Of a DNA stretch of 64,000 bases, positions 20,173 through 34,134 are shown piece by piece. How positions within the stretch are numbered: position 1 is the first letter of the stretch; every line of letters starts with the position of its first letter. Position numbers and translations under genes: made by a program. Origin of the DNA: Aphidius gifuensis (Eukaryota > Arthropoda > Insecta > Hymenoptera > Braconidae); the NCBI RefSeq assembly GCF_014905175.1, contig NC_057788.1:20678154-20742153 (forward strand), given 5' to 3'. The notes under the pieces are model-generated. The model was given only the letters and a program-made list of their open reading frames with translations, ran no database searches and had not been told where the DNA came from.

Positions 20173-21193
20173 AAACGAATTGTTAAAAATTTCAATAAGA
20201 ACCACTAGTCTTTCCACTGGATCAACTGTTCATAAAAAATTTGATTCTACTTCATTAAAATATAAAGATGGTAAACATAAAAATACAAGTGCAAGTGGAG
20301 AGAGAGGCAAACGAGGACAAATTTGTAGCTGATGATGTTAAAATTACTCACTGTTTATTTCTATTGGCTGGATCAATCGTTATCAAGTTGTTTTTATTTT
20401 TAATGATTGTTAATCAATCATTGAATTTCATTACAACAAAAGTAACAAATTCTATTTACCTAATTTCAAATATACTTTTATAAATAAACGTTAAAGTAAT
20501 TATCGTTAATACATTTATATAATTATAAAAACAATTGTCTTGAATATTTAATTTTCATATGTATTTTTCTATTTTCATTAATTATTATACTCTTATTAAT
20601 TATTAACAACACATTTAAACAAAACAAAATATATAAACTGTGGAAAAATAATAACAATTAGCATAATGAACAATTTGGATATTATTTTCTATTATAATAT
20701 GGTAGTGTTGGACCTTTACGATTTTCTAGATTATCATTATCAACATTTTGTCTTTAGAATTTAAAATATTTTGATCAATAATCTCAGTAACGGTAAATCT
20801 AAAAAACAAAATTATTATTAAATTTAAAAAACGATAAATATATCTTTGTTTTTTATAAAAAAAATGTAAATTATTCAATTATATTAAAATGTAAATTATT
20901 TATTTATTAGTAATAATTAATAAATTAAATTAAATTAAATAAATTATGACAGTTAAGTGGCAAAAATGTAGAAAACTTATTTCATATGAAAAAATAAAAA
21001 TATGAAAAATAATAATTTAATTTTTTTTAAATCATTGAAAGTACAATTGTTGTAGTCAAATAAAAATGCCTAATTATATCGCTGTTTATGGTTTCCATGA
21101 AAACTGTCGCGGCACTCTCTGGCCTGCTCTGGCCGGTTTCTCCTTATTAGTTCGAGTGTTTCATTTATTAAAAATCTTTTAAGTGCTTTCAAG
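20173..21193. other. Decayed U8 tail and type A spacer to U9
   Basis: 20173-20332 is former coding tail (ACCACTAGTCTTTCCACTGG, then AAGATGGTAAACATAAAAATACAAG) now out of frame. Then 3' flank, the upstream block (GATCAATAATCTCAGTAACGG at 20770; AATTATGACAGTTAAGTGGCA at 20943) and the promoter part CTCTCTGGCCTGCTCTGGCCGG with a small internal duplication. Confidence 0.5.
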
Positions 21194-21201
21194 TATAAAA
21201 C
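21194..21201 (+). promoter_or_regulatory. TATA-like box of U9
   Basis: TATAAAAC, 84 bp before the ATG at 21285, in the common AAGTATAAAACAACAATA context. Confidence 0.45.
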
Positions 21202-21284
21202 AACAATAAAAACATTGTAAACATTGCAAATACAACAATCAAAAAGTACACAACTTAAAAAAACAAATTTGAAATATTAATAAG

Positions 21285-23689
21285 ATGGAACAATTTGATA
21301 AATATCAGCTTGAAAAGACTGATCAACAACTGTTTACTGACTCATTTAATGTTTGTTGGGAAATTCTTAAAAGTAAAGAATATTATCTATGTGAACATGA
21401 GACCAATATATTATCAAGGTTGTCATTAAATTATGGTCAAGACATGTATGATGCCATGATGATAATTATGAACAAGATTATAAAATCCAATGAACACAAA
21501 GTTGCAGTTAAAAAATTAAAAGTTGAATCAATAAAAAGTGGAACAGCTGAAGCCACCCGTAACTTAGGTTATGATGATAATTATGATGAATTGAATCAAC
21601 AACAACAACAAAAACAACAAGTAAACAAAGTTTACAGTAAAGACAAGATGACATCAAAAAAAAGAAAAGTACCAGTTGATGAAATTCATTCCAAAAAGAT
21701 GTTCAAAGCAGGTATATTATAAATGTTGTTAAAATTTTTATTAAACTTCATATCTTGATTCAATTTTTTTTATTTTTTAGATATCAAAAAAAATAACTGT
21801 AATGATTCAAGTAATGCTGAAAATATACAAACTGCTTCTTCAAATGAAAACTCAATTAACAAATTAGATATGAGTGATTTTATTGAAAAGGAAGAAGAAT
21901 TATTTATAGAAGAAAGTATAACCATTAAAGATAAAATGTTACCAGTTACAGATGATTTAATTGATGTTGACGAAATGAATAACTCGGATGATCATTCTAT
22001 TAGACTAGAAATAAAGTCGAATGAAATTTCCAATTTATTTAATGGTAATAAATCAAAGTTCCTCGAATAATATCATTGACAATGTTGATCATCAAAAAAA
22101 CACAATAATTCGTACTAGATCACTTTCTTCTAAAAAATATAATTTTTGTACAAAAGAAGATGATAAACTAAGCTCTACCACAGACGAAAATCTTCTTGAT
22201 GATAATGATGATGATGATAATAGCCTAAATCAAAATGAAAATCTTGAAGATAAAATTAAAGTGTATGATGCAATTTCTTATGAAGAAAAAACACGTGTAA
22301 TTAAATTGGCACGTGAACATCCAACTTGGTCAATAAATATGTTAAGAGAACACAGTGGATGTAAAAATATTAAAGACCGGTGTCAAATTGAAGTGTGGAA
22401 AAATCAGATTGAACGAGGAGGAACTTGGCGTCAAAAAATAAACTTGGTCAATAACTGGGTTGTAAATAAGTGCGTTAAGAACCAAAAAAAAGGAAAAATA
22501 ATTACAAATGAAAAAATTAAAACATGGGGACTTGAAGGCAAAAAAATATTTAAACCGACACAATTTTCAGCAAGTGTTGTCTGGTTATCAAAGTTGAAAA
22601 AAAACTATGATATTACTGGTGAACCATATAATCTAAAAATTAATTGTAACGTGCAGAAAAAAAAATCATCATTATACTCGAAAATTTGTGTTCCCCATGA
22701 AATAAAAGTTAAAGTTGTTAATCTTGCAAATGAAAATCCACATTGGAGTTTGAAAATGCTGGGAGAACAAAGTGGTTGTAATAATCTTGAAAACATCAGT
22801 CAACTCTACAATTGGAAATACGCTGTTAATAATTTCAATAAGAAGAGGGCCACTGGATCAAAAGTTCCTAGAAAATCTGCTTCTACTTCAGTACAATACG
22901 ATAATGAAGATAACGATACAAAGAAAATTATAAATTCCAATCAAGACAAAGTTGCTGTTGAGAAATCAAAAGTTGGATCAATAAAAATTGTAACAACAGA
23001 AGTCACTCGTGACTCAGGTTATGATGATAATTATAATCAATTAAATCAACAACAACAAAAACAAGTTGACAAAGTGATCATCGACATCAACAACAGTCAA
23101 GACAATAAGACGATATCTAAAAGAAGAAAAACACCAGTTGATGAAATTCATTCCAAGATGTTCAAAGCGGGTATGTTTTAAATGATGTTAGGATTTTTAT
23201 TAAATTGTTTCTTGATTCAATTTATTTTATTTTTCAGATTACGAAAAAAATAACTGTGATGATTCAAATAATGCTGAAAACATACAATTTGCTTCTTCTA
23301 ATAAAAACTCAATTGAAAAATTACATATGATTGATTTTATTAAAAAGGAAGAAGAATTATTTACAAAAGAAAGTATAACCATTAAAGATGAAATGTTGTC
23401 AGTTACAGATGATTTGATTGATGTTAATAAAATACATAACTCGGATAATCAGTCAATTGTAGTGAAAATAAAGTCAAATGAAATTTCCAATTCATTTAAT
23501 AATAATAATCAAAGTTACTCGAATGAAGTCATCGAAAATGTTGATCATGAAAAAAACAAAAGAATTCGTACTGGATCACTTGCTCGTAAAAAATATAGTT
23601 TTTATTCAAAAGAAGATGATAAACTAAGCTCAACCACAGACGAAAATTACCTTGATGATGATGTTTTTATAAAAAAAAATGGCCACTAG
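21285..23689 (+). pseudogene. U9/U10: chimera of two family genes with three exons
   Basis: Exon 1 21285-21711 (MEQFDKYQLEKTDQQ) is intact. Exon 2 starts at 21781 and stops at 22070 because of one extra A near 22050; the frame otherwise continues from 22021. That frame runs through poly-Asp, all three HTH-like regions and the tail, then at about 22916-22922 joins in frame to the second half of another exon 1 (KKIINSNQDKVAVEKSKV ... KRRKTPVDEIHSKMFKAG). This has its own phase-1 donor at 23170/23171. The intron 23171-23237 leads to a further exon 2 (23238-23689) with linker and start of poly-Asp, from which all HTH domains are deleted (DENYLDDDVFIKKNGH). Without the one-base shift this would be a three-exon gene ending in a second acidic linker. 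Confidence 0.75.
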
Positions 23690-26252
23690 TTTCTCCCACT
23701 GGATTCCAGAAAAAACAAAAAACAGTGTAATTCAATTAGATGTTTTTTTTTTCTATCGAGATTATAACCTTTTATGCTGACTCAAATTCCTCATTAGTAA
23801 TGACTTATCAGTGATGAGTCATTACAAATAACAATACATAATCAATGATTCATCTTAAAGACATGATAATACATTATCAATTTCCTACATTTTTATACAG
23901 TATTGTTAATTTCAAAAAAAAAAAACATTGTTGCCCAACAATTAAAAATATTTTGTATGATAACAAAATTAGAAATTGGAAAAATATTATTTCATTTATA
24001 ATTTTTTAGTTTATCTTACTAAGAGTATTTAATCAATACATTGATTTATCAGTTTTACGAAAAAATACATGTGATTAAAATAAAACTCAACTTGACTCGT
24101 ACTAAAATTAATAAATCAATAGAAACTCATGATTTTTATTTTTTTTTTTCATTCTGTCAAAAATTTTGGGCTCTTAATAATTTCGAAAATAACTTAAAAT
24201 TGTTTTAAAAATTATTTCATACAAATTAAGTTTTTTTTTAGCATAATATTGCTTAAAAATATTGATTACATATTAAACTGACTTATTCAATTGTTATTCT
24301 TAAAAAAGAATACAATTTAAAAATAATATTAGTAAGTTATAATAAAAAATATGAATGCTTTTTTTTTTGTTCAATAAAATGGAATTAAGCCGGGTAAATA
24401 GAAATATTTTTAAAAAATCATTAAAAAATAATATTGGTTTAAAATAAATTGAAAAAAAAGAAGTCTAAATTGGATATAGTCAACAACATTGTCTACATAA
24501 TAATACATGTTATATCTTATTATATTTAAAGATAAAGTATGCAAATTATTATTATATGTTTAATGTTAAATATCAGATAGACTATTATTACTATCATTTA
24601 AACAATGTATATCAGTGTATAATTATTAATTATATTATCTATGTGCACATGCCGCAATAATTTAATTTATCTATAAATTTAATGACTTAATAAATTATTA
24701 ACTATTGCTTATGACGATTTTAATTATTGACGGTATTTTCTATTATTATTTTTACATTCACATAACATGTTTGTTTTTTTTTTTTTTCTTGTTCAATTAT
24801 TTTATTATTATTATAGTAAATTAATTAGTCAATCCGGTTAATTAATAATACTAATCAATTCACTATGTGTCTTTTTTTTTAATTATTAATTATTACCAGT
24901 TTTTTTTTCTAAATAAGTTTTATTGTTTTTTGGATGTTTTTTTTGACAATAAACTAAAGTAAACTTTATACATGCAATGTCAAGTATCAATGGAATTGTT
25001 TTTTTTTTTTACTATTTACTTGGAACACTTGCTTCAATTAGTATTTTGGGACATATTTTTATGTCTAGTATTATCTGAGTTTAAGAGTCAACAAGTAACT
25101 TTTTTTTTTGTTATAATTTTTTTTTTTCTTTTCTTAAAAATACTACACATAGATTCATGACTGTTTGACTAATTTCTTGTATGTTTTCTAAAATCAATAA
25201 AATATTATTTAAAAAAATTTCAAATTGATTATTTTTAAACATCATAAGAACACGATTAACTGGGCAAGATTTGACCATGTGTTATTTTTTTTTTTTCTCA
25301 TTTAAAAACACAACTACAGTATTTCTATTTTATTGAATATTTTTATTTATTTTTTTTCAATGAAAATTATAATTAAGTATCGAAATTTCAATTGTAATAA
25401 TTAGATATGTTGATTATAAATATAATACTACTAGTAAGAGTCTGTCGTTACTATATATATAATATTTATGTATTAAAATTTCGATAGTCTGGACTGGATT
25501 TATAATATTTTCATAACATTATATTTAACTCAATTTTTAAGGCTCGTATTTTTTCATCAGCCAAAAAATATTGATTGAATTTTATTAAAAAATTTTATAA
25601 TGAAATTAAATGTACCTATACTTTGAATTTTTTCATTATATATATTTTATACACCTTACAGTTTATTTAATTTATTTATTTATTTTATTTTATTTTCATA
25701 TATGTATTCTTCTATATTCTTTGGTTATTATGCTATTATTAATTCTTATTGTCTTTAGTATTTCAAATATTTCGATCAATAATTTGCGCCACAGTAAATC
25801 TAAAAAACAAGAATATTATTAAATTAAAAAAATGATAAATATATTTATGAAAAAAAGGTAAAAAATTCAATTATATCAAAATGTTAATGATGTTACGGTT
25901 ATGTGATGTGGCATAAATAATAAAAATAATTGTTTGCAAGAATGTAAAGAACTTGCTTCATGTAAAAGTAAAAATATAAAAAAAAAATAATCTCATTTTT
26001 TGAATAATTAAATATAATTTAATTGTTGTGGTCAATTGAAAATACGTAATTATATCTGTGTTTACATGAAAACTGTCGCGGTACTCTCTGGCTGGTTTCT
26101 CCTCATTAGTTCCATATGTTCCATTTATTAAAAATCTTTCAAGTGCTTTCAAGGATAAAACAACAATAAAAACATTGTAAACATTGAAAATATAACAATC
26201 AGAAAGTACATAGCTTAGAAAAACAAATTTGAAAAATATATCGATTAATAAG
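23690..26252. other. Type B spacer between U10 and U11
   Basis: Opens with a partial MITE arm (23706-23738). The sequence from 23750 (CTATCGAGATTATAACCTTTTATG) recurs near 48070. From 24060 it follows the spacer after U6 and U16 (TCAACTTGACTCGTACTAAAATT; TAGTCAACAACATTGTCTAC; GACAATAAACTAAAGTAAACTTT at 24944; GTAAGAGTCTGTCGTTACTATA at 25433). The upstream block of U11 begins near 25740 (GATCAATAATTTGCGCCACAG; GTTACGGTTATGTGATGTGGC), then CTCTCTGGCTGGTTTCTCC and a weak GATAAAAC at the TATA position (26154-26161). No gene. Confidence 0.55.
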
Positions 26253-28009
<1,757 letters not shown>

Positions 28010-28454
28010 TCTTTTCACTGGATTTCACTGTCTTTCAATTGTTCTCGAAAATTTTATTCTGCTATCATAAGAATATGATGATGAAGATAAAAATACAAGT
28101 TCAAGTGGAGACAAAGGCAAACGACGACAAATTTAAAGCTAGTGATGTTAGAATTCCACTGATTGTTTTTACTGGCTGGATCGGTCATTGGCAAGTTGCC
28201 TTTTTTTTATTCATGATTGGATTAATTGATTGGTTGATCAATCATTGGATTTCATCGCAACCAAAGTAGCAAATTCTAGTTACTTTCTTGTAATGATACT
28301 TTTATAAATAACTATTTGAGTATTTATTATGAATAAATTCATATAATTATAAAAACAATTGTCTTGAATATTTAATTTTCACATGTATTCTTCTATTTTC
28401 ATTAATTATCATACTCTTATTAATTATTAACAACTCCTATTAATTATTAATTGT
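28010..28454. other. 3' flank of U11
   Basis: Typical unit 3' flank (AAAAATACAAGTTCAAGTGGA; GATTAATTGATTGGTTGATCAATCATTGG; ACAATTGTCTTGAATATT) ending at the breakpoint with the U12 exon 1 remnant. No upstream block and no promoter precede U12. Confidence 0.5.
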
Positions 28455-29107
28455 CAACAACAGTCAAGACAAGATGATATCAAAAAAAGGTATATTATAA
28501 ATGTTGTTAAAATTTTTTTAAAAATTGTATCTCGATTCAATTTATTTTATTTTTCAGATAACAAAAAAAATAACTGTGATGATTTGAGTAATGCTAATAA
28601 TATACAAGTTGCTTCTTCAAATAAAAACTCAATTGAAAAATTACATATGATTGATTTTATTGAAAAGGAAGAAAAATTATTTACAGAAGAAAGTATAACC
28701 ATTAAAGATGAAATGTTGTCAGTTACAGATGATTCGATTGATGTTAATAAAATACATAACTCGGACAATCAGTCAATTGGACTGAAAATAAAGTCAAATG
28801 AAATTTTCAATTCATTTAATAATAATAATCAAAGTTGCTCGAATGAAGTCATTGAAAATGTTGATCATCAAAAAAACACAAGAATTCGTACTGGATCACT
28901 TGCTCCAATAAAATATATTTTTTATACAGAAGAAAAAGAAGAAGAAGAAGAACTAAGCTCTACTCAAGATTATGATGATGTTAATGATGATAATGATGAT
29001 AATGATGATGATGTTGTTGTTGAGAATGGCCTCAATCAAAATGAAAAGCTTAAAAATAAAATTAAAGTAAGTGATCAAACTTCTTTTAAAGAAAGAGTAC
29101 GTGAATT
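28455..29107 (+). pseudogene. U12: fragment, exon 1 remnant plus first half of exon 2
   Basis: About 35 bases of exon 1 (CAACAGTCAAGACAAGATGA...) keep a donor at 28489/28490. A 68-bp intron follows, then exon 2 from 28558 (DNKKNNCDDLSNANNIQVASS) through linker and acidic tract to the start of the first HTH-like repeat (VSDQTSFKERVRE), where it is cut at about 29107 and joined to 3'-flank sequence. The frame runs on to a stop at 29186. No promoter and no DNA-binding domain: a dead fragment. Confidence 0.8.
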
Positions 29108-29680
29108 AATCGAAATAAAAAATATAAGGTTTTTGAAAATAAGAATATTTAATATAATTAACAACTTGGATATTATTTTCAATTAGTGTATAGTGGTGTT
29201 GGACATTTACGATATTTTTATTGTCATCATCATAGCCATCGACGTCGTGTCTCTGGTATTTAAAATACTTTGATCAATAATTTCAGCCACAGTAAATCTA
29301 AAGAACAAAAATATTATTATATTTGAGATATGATAAATACATAAGTTTTGAAAAAAAAAAAAAATTAAATAATTGACCTATATTAAAATGTGAAATTGAT
29401 TTTTTATTCCACTTATGTGATGTTTCATCAATATTAAAAAGTAATTGTTTGCAAGAATATACAAAACTTATTTCATGTGTGAAAATAAAAATATGAAAAA
29501 TAATAATTTAATTTTTTAAATATAATTAAATGTACAATTGTTGTGGTCAAATGAAAATGCCTAATTATACCTGTGTTCATGGTTTTCATGAAAACTGTCG
29601 CGGCACTCTGGCTGGTTTCTCCTTATTGGTTTAGAGCAGTTTAGAGTTTCATGTATTTCATTTACTAACAATCTTTAAAA
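29108..29680. other. Spacer between U12 and U13
   Basis: Short 3'-flank piece, then a full upstream block: ATC run and GACGTCGTGTCTCTGG (29225-29255), GATCAATAATTTCAGCCACAG, TTATTCCACTTATGTGATG (29400s), promoter part CACTCTGGCTGGTTTCTCC. Confidence 0.5.
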
Positions 29681-29688
29681 TATAAAAC
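29681..29688 (+). promoter_or_regulatory. TATA-like box of U13
   Basis: TATAAAAC followed by AACAATAAAAACATTG, 90 bp before the ATG at 29778. Confidence 0.45.
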
Positions 29689-29777
29689 AACAATAAAAAC
29701 ATTGTAAACATTGCAAATACAACATATCAGAAAGTACAAAGATTAAAAAAAGAAGTTTGTAATATATCATCAATAAA

Positions 29778-31584
29778 ATGGAACAATTTGATAAACATCA
29801 AGTTGTTGAAAAGAATGATCAACAATTGTTTACTGACTCATTTAATTTTTGTTTCAAACTTTTAAAAAAAAAAGAATATTATGTCAGTGAACGCGATACC
29901 AACCTATTTTCAAGGTTGTCATCAAGTTATGGTCAAGACATGTACGATGCCATGATGATAATTATGAACAAAATTATAAAATCAAATAAACATAAAGCTG
30001 CCATTGAAAAATCAAAAGTTGAATCAATAAAAATTGTAACACCAGGAGCCACTCGTGACTCAGGTTATGATAATAATTATGGTCAATTCAATCAACGACA
30101 ACAACAACAACAGCAAGTTGACAAAGTGAACATTGACATCAACAACAGTCAAGACAAGATGATATCTAAAAAAAGAAAAATATCAGTTGATAAAATTCAT
30201 TCTGAGAAGATGTTCAAAGAAGGTATCTTTTAAATGATGTTGAATTTATTAAATTGTCATTTGATTCAATTTATTTTATTTTTCAGATAACAAAAAAAAT
30301 AACTGTGATGATTCAAGTAATGATAAAAATATACAAACTTCTTCAAATGAAAAATCAATTGAAAAATCACACATGATTTATTATATTAGAAAGGAAAAAA
30401 AATTATTTACAGAAGACAGTATAACCGTTGAAGATGAAATAGTGCCAGATGATTTAATTGATGTTAATAATATTAAAAACTGGAACGATCATTCATATGC
30501 ACTAGATATAAGGTCAAATGAAAATTCAAATTTTTCTAAAGATAACAATCAAAGTCGCTTGAATGAAGTCATTGAAAGTGTTGGTTGTCAAATAAACACA
30601 AGATTTCGTACTGGATCACTTGCTCTTAAAAAATATAGTTTTCATACAGAAAAAGATGATGATCTAAGCTCTACCACAGACGAAAATTACCTTGATGATA
30701 ATGCTGATGTTGATGTTGATGTTGATGTTGATGTTGATGTTGATGTTGATGTTGATGTTGATGTTGATGTTGATGTTGATGTTGATGTTGATGTTGATGT
30801 TGATGTTGATGTTGATGTTGATGTTGATGTTGATGTTGATGTTGATGTTGATGTTGATGATCTTTATATTGATGACGATGATGATGATGATGATGATAAT
30901 AGTCTCAATCAAAGTAAAAATCGTGAAGGTAAAATAAAAATAACTAATGAAATTTCTTTTGAAGAAAAAACATGTGTAGTTAAATTGGCAACAGAAAATC
31001 CAACTTGGTCATTAAAAATGTTGAGAGAACAAAGTGGATGTAGAAATATTAGAGACCGTCGTCAAGTTCGAGTGTGGAAGAAACAGGTTCAACAAAGAGG
31101 TACTCTTTGTGAAAAAATGAATTGTGTAAATAACTGGGTTCTAAATAAATGCATTGAGAGTCAAAAGAAAGGAGACGTAATTACAAATGAAGAAATTAAA
31201 ACATGGGGACTTGAAGCAAAAGAAATATTTAAACCTTTAAAATTTTTCGCAAGTTTCTCGTGGTTAGAAAATTTCAAAAAAAACCATGAAATTACTTGTG
31301 GAAAAAAAGAATCATCTTCTTTATCGAACATTTACGCTCCTTATGGAATGAAAGTTAAAGTTGTTAATCTTGCAAATGAAAATCCACATTGGAGTTTAGA
31401 AAGACTAAAAGAACAAAGTGGTTGTAATATACTTGAAACCATCTGTCAACTCTACAATTGGAAGAAAGATATTCAAAATTTCAATAAGACACAAGCCACT
31501 AGTCTTTCCATTGGAAAATGTAATGATGATGAAGATAGAAATACAACTACAAGTGAAGACAGAGGCAATCGAGAGCAAATATAA
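29778..31584 (+). CDS. U13: intact family protein with a (Asp-Val)n tract, 580 aa
   Basis: Exons 29778-30222 and 30287-31584; 64-bp intron, phase 1. N-terminus MEQFDKHQVVEKNDQQ; poly-Gln near 110; KKRK; linker with the variant VEDE in place of IKDE. An Asp-Val repeat of 25 GATGTT units (30706-30855, residues about 289-338) is followed by poly-Asp. First HTH-like repeat about 372-416; CENP-B-type HTH follows (NNWVLNKCIESQKKGD, GLEAKEIFKPLKFFASFSWLENFKK). The segment between it and the last repeat is shortened (EITCGKKESSSLS instead of ITGKPNNLKINCNLQ...). The second HTH-like repeat is complete (NPHWSLERLKEQSGC). The longest intact copy. It shares the GATGTT tract and the shortened segment with U19, so the two are close paralogues. 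Confidence 0.85.
30706..30855 (+). repeat. (GATGTT)25 hexanucleotide repeat coding Asp-Val in U13
   Basis: Uninterrupted GATGTT units in the coding frame. A second such tract with 18 units lies in U19 (46841-46948). Confidence 0.95.
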
Positions 31585-31844
31585 AGCTGCTGATGTTAGA
31601 ATTACTTACTAATTATTTTTACGGGCTGGATCAATCATTATCAAGTTGTTATGATATGTTAATGATTGTTGATCAATCATTGGACTTCATCGCAACAAAA
31701 GTAACAACACAAGTTACCTTATTTAAAAAATACTTTAATGAATAAATGTTTCAGTAATTATTATTAATAAATTCATATAATTTATCAAAACAATTGTCTT
31801 GAATATTTTAGTTTTATAATTTTGAAAACATCACCAAAACACCA
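31585..31844. other. 3' flank of U13
   Basis: Usual 3' flank (GATCAATCATTGGACTTCATCGCAAC; AAACAATTGTCTTGAATATTT), cut at about 31835, where U14 coding sequence begins without promoter or exon 1. Confidence 0.5.
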
Positions 31845-32789
31845 ATGGGGCGAGTGATAAAGTCAAATGAAATTTCCAATTTATTTAATGGTGATAATCA
31901 AAGTTGTTCGAATAAAGTCATTAAAAATATTGATCAAAAAACAACAAAAATTCGTACTGGATCACTTGCTCCTACAAAATATAATTTTCATACAGAAGAA
32001 AATGATAAATTAAGTTCTACTACAGACGAAAATTGCCTTGATGATGATGATAGTGTTGATGATGATGATGATTTTTATGATGATGACGATGATGTCGATG
32101 ATGATGATAATAGCTTAAAACGAAACGAAAATCTTGAAGATAGAATTAGAGTACATGATGAAACTTTTTTGAAAGAAAGAGCAATTGTAGTTAAATTGGC
32201 AACAGAAAATCCAACTTGGTCATTAAAAATGTTGAGAGAACACAGTGGTTGTAAAAATCTAAAACAACGTCGTCAGGTTACAAGATGGAAAAAACAGATT
32301 CAACAAGGAGGATCTATTCGTGAAAAAAATAATTTTCTAAATATCTGGGTTGTAAATAAGTGCATTGAGAACCAAAAAAAAGGAGAAGTAATTACAAATA
32401 AAAAAATTAAAACATGGGGACTTGAAGCAAAGAAAATATTTGAACCTATAAAATTTTCACCAAGTGGTGGCTGGTTAAGAATTTTAAAATTAAATCACGA
32501 AATTACTGGTCAACCAGATAATCTAAAAATTAATTGTAACTTGCAAAAAAAAGAATCACTTACTTTCTCGAGAATTTTCGTTCCCCATGAAATAAAAGTT
32601 AAAGTTGTTAATCTAGCAAATGAAAACCCACATTGGAGTTTGGAAATGCTGAGAAAACAAAGTGATTGTAATAATCTTGAAAACATCACTCAACTTGACA
32701 ATTGGAAACAAAATGTTAAAAATTCCAATAAGAAAAGAGCTACTAGTCTTTCCATTGGAAAATTTAATTCTACTTCAGTAAAATATTGA
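31845..32789 (+). CDS. U14: single-exon, 5'-truncated copy, 314 aa DNA-binding part
   Basis: Open from an ATG at MGRVIKSNEISNLF to TGA at 32787-32789. The same residues lie inside exon 2 of U15 (HSMGRVIKSNEISNLF), so this is exon 2 of a close relative whose 5' half is deleted. It keeps the acidic tract, first HTH-like repeat (NPTWSLKMLREHSGC), CENP-B-type HTH (GLEAKKIFEPIKFSPSGGWLRILK) and second repeat (NPHWSLEMLRKQSDC). No promoter block precedes it, because U13's 3' flank abuts directly. It may be dead. If transcribed by read-through from U13 it would give a DNA-binding protein without the exon 1 domain and without the IKDE linker. Confidence 0.55.
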   Translation: MGRVIKSNEISNLFNGDNQSCSNKVIKNIDQKTTKIRTGSLAPTKYNFHTEENDKLSSTTDENCLDDDDSVDDDDDFYDDDDDVDDDDNSLKRNENLEDRIRVHDETFLKERAIVVKLATENPTWSLKMLREHSGCKNLKQRRQVTRWKKQIQQGGSIREKNNFLNIWVVNKCIENQKKGEVITNKKIKTWGLEAKKIFEPIKFSPSGGWLRILKLNHEITGQPDNLKINCNLQKKESLTFSRIFVPHEIKVKVVNLANENPHWSLEMLRKQSDCNNLENITQLDNWKQNVKNSNKKRATSLSIGKFNSTSVKY

Positions 32790-34034
32790 ATATAATGAAG
32801 GTAAAAATACAAGTGCAAGTCGAGACAGGGGCAAACGAGGACAAATTTAGAGCTGATGTTGTTAAAACTACTCACTGTTTATTTTCACTAGCTGGATCAA
32901 TCAGTTTTTTTTTTTTTTTTTTTTAATGATCGTTGATCAATCATTGGATTTCATCACAACAAAAGTAACAACACAAGTTACCTAATTTAAAAAATACTTC
33001 TACAAATATATGTTTATATAATAATTAATCATTATTAATAAATTCATATTATTTCTGAAACAATCGTCTTGAATATTTAATTTTTATGTATTCTTCTATT
33101 GTCATTAATTATCATACTCTTATTGATTATTAACATCACATATAATTAAAGGAAAGTATATAAACTCTTCGAAAATAATAGCAATCAATATAATTAACAA
33201 CTTGAATATTATTTCTAATTAAGGTATATGATGGTGTAGGAAATTTACGATTGTCTTGATTACCATCATCATCATCATCGCCCTCAAATTCAGTGTTATG
33301 GGTATTTTTGTATGCGCTGTTTATGTCTTTAAAACGTATTCAAAGATTTGCTGGCAAGTAATATTTTGAAAAAGGTGCAAATGAAGGTTCAGGTAGTGTT
33401 GGAGATGATTTATATGTTGGTTCTAGTATTAGCACAAGTATTGTTCAACCAGTGGCAAGACTTGTTTCACAACTTGTCTTGCTTATAAGCGCTTACAAGG
33501 GCTTACAAAAGCTAACAAAAAAAACTGTAAATATTAATAGTATATTTTAAACGTACCTCAATTTCTACACAAAAAAAAAGAAAACAAAAAAAAAAGACGA
33601 AAGCAAACATAGGTAAATTAAAAACTGATTATATGTTAAAATTACTCGTTTTCTTTATAGTAATTAGTATTTGAAATGATTTGATCAATAATTTCAGCAA
33701 CAGTTAATCTAAAAACAAATAAAAATCATTATTAAATTCGAAAAATGATAAATACATCTTTGTTTTTTATGAAAACATGTAAATATACTTCAACTGTATC
33801 GAAATATGTTAATTATTTTTTTTAACAGTTATGTGATGTAGCATAAATATTAAAAATTATGTATTTAATTATTCAAAAAATTAGTGTATTTTTTCAAATA
33901 ATAAGATACATATATGATTGTTGTGGTCAATTGAAAATACGTATATCTGAGTTTACATGAAAATTGTCGCTGTACTCTCTGGCTGGTTTCTCCGTATTAG
34001 TTCTATATGTTGCATTTATTAAAAATCTTCCAAG
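32790..34034. other. Spacer between U14 and U15
   Basis: 3' flank to about 33200, ATC run at 33265. From about 33280 to 33650 comes a stretch found nowhere else in the window (TTATGTCTTTAAAACGTATTC; GTAGTGTTGGAGATGATTTATATG; the repeat GCTTATAAGCGCTTACAAGGGCTTAC at 33480). It has no long ORF and I do not recognise it. The upstream block resumes near 33660 (GATCAATAATTTCAGCAACAG; AACAGTTATGTGATGTAGCAT at 33823). Promoter part CTCTCTGGCTGGTTTCTCC. Confidence 0.5.
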
Positions 34035-34042
34035 TATAAAAC
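34035..34042 (+). promoter_or_regulatory. TATA-like box of U15
   Basis: TATAAAAC in CCAAGTATAAAACAACAATA, 93 bp before the ATG at 34135. Confidence 0.45.
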
Positions 34043-34134
34043 AACAATAGAAAACGTTGTAAACATTGCAAATACAACAATCGAAAAATACATATAAATT
34101 AAAAAAACAAGTTTGAAATACATTTATTAATAAT

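Noticed and set aside
25610..25822. 70-codon ORF rich in Tyr, Phe, Leu and Ile
   Set aside because: Translation of TATTTTATTT-type DNA; absent from the homologous spacers.
30664..30937. ORFs of Ile-Asn or Met-Leu repeats on other frames over the GATGTT and GAT tracts (also 27102, 46799, 46818)
   Set aside because: Shadow frames of the coding microsatellites; no independent signals.
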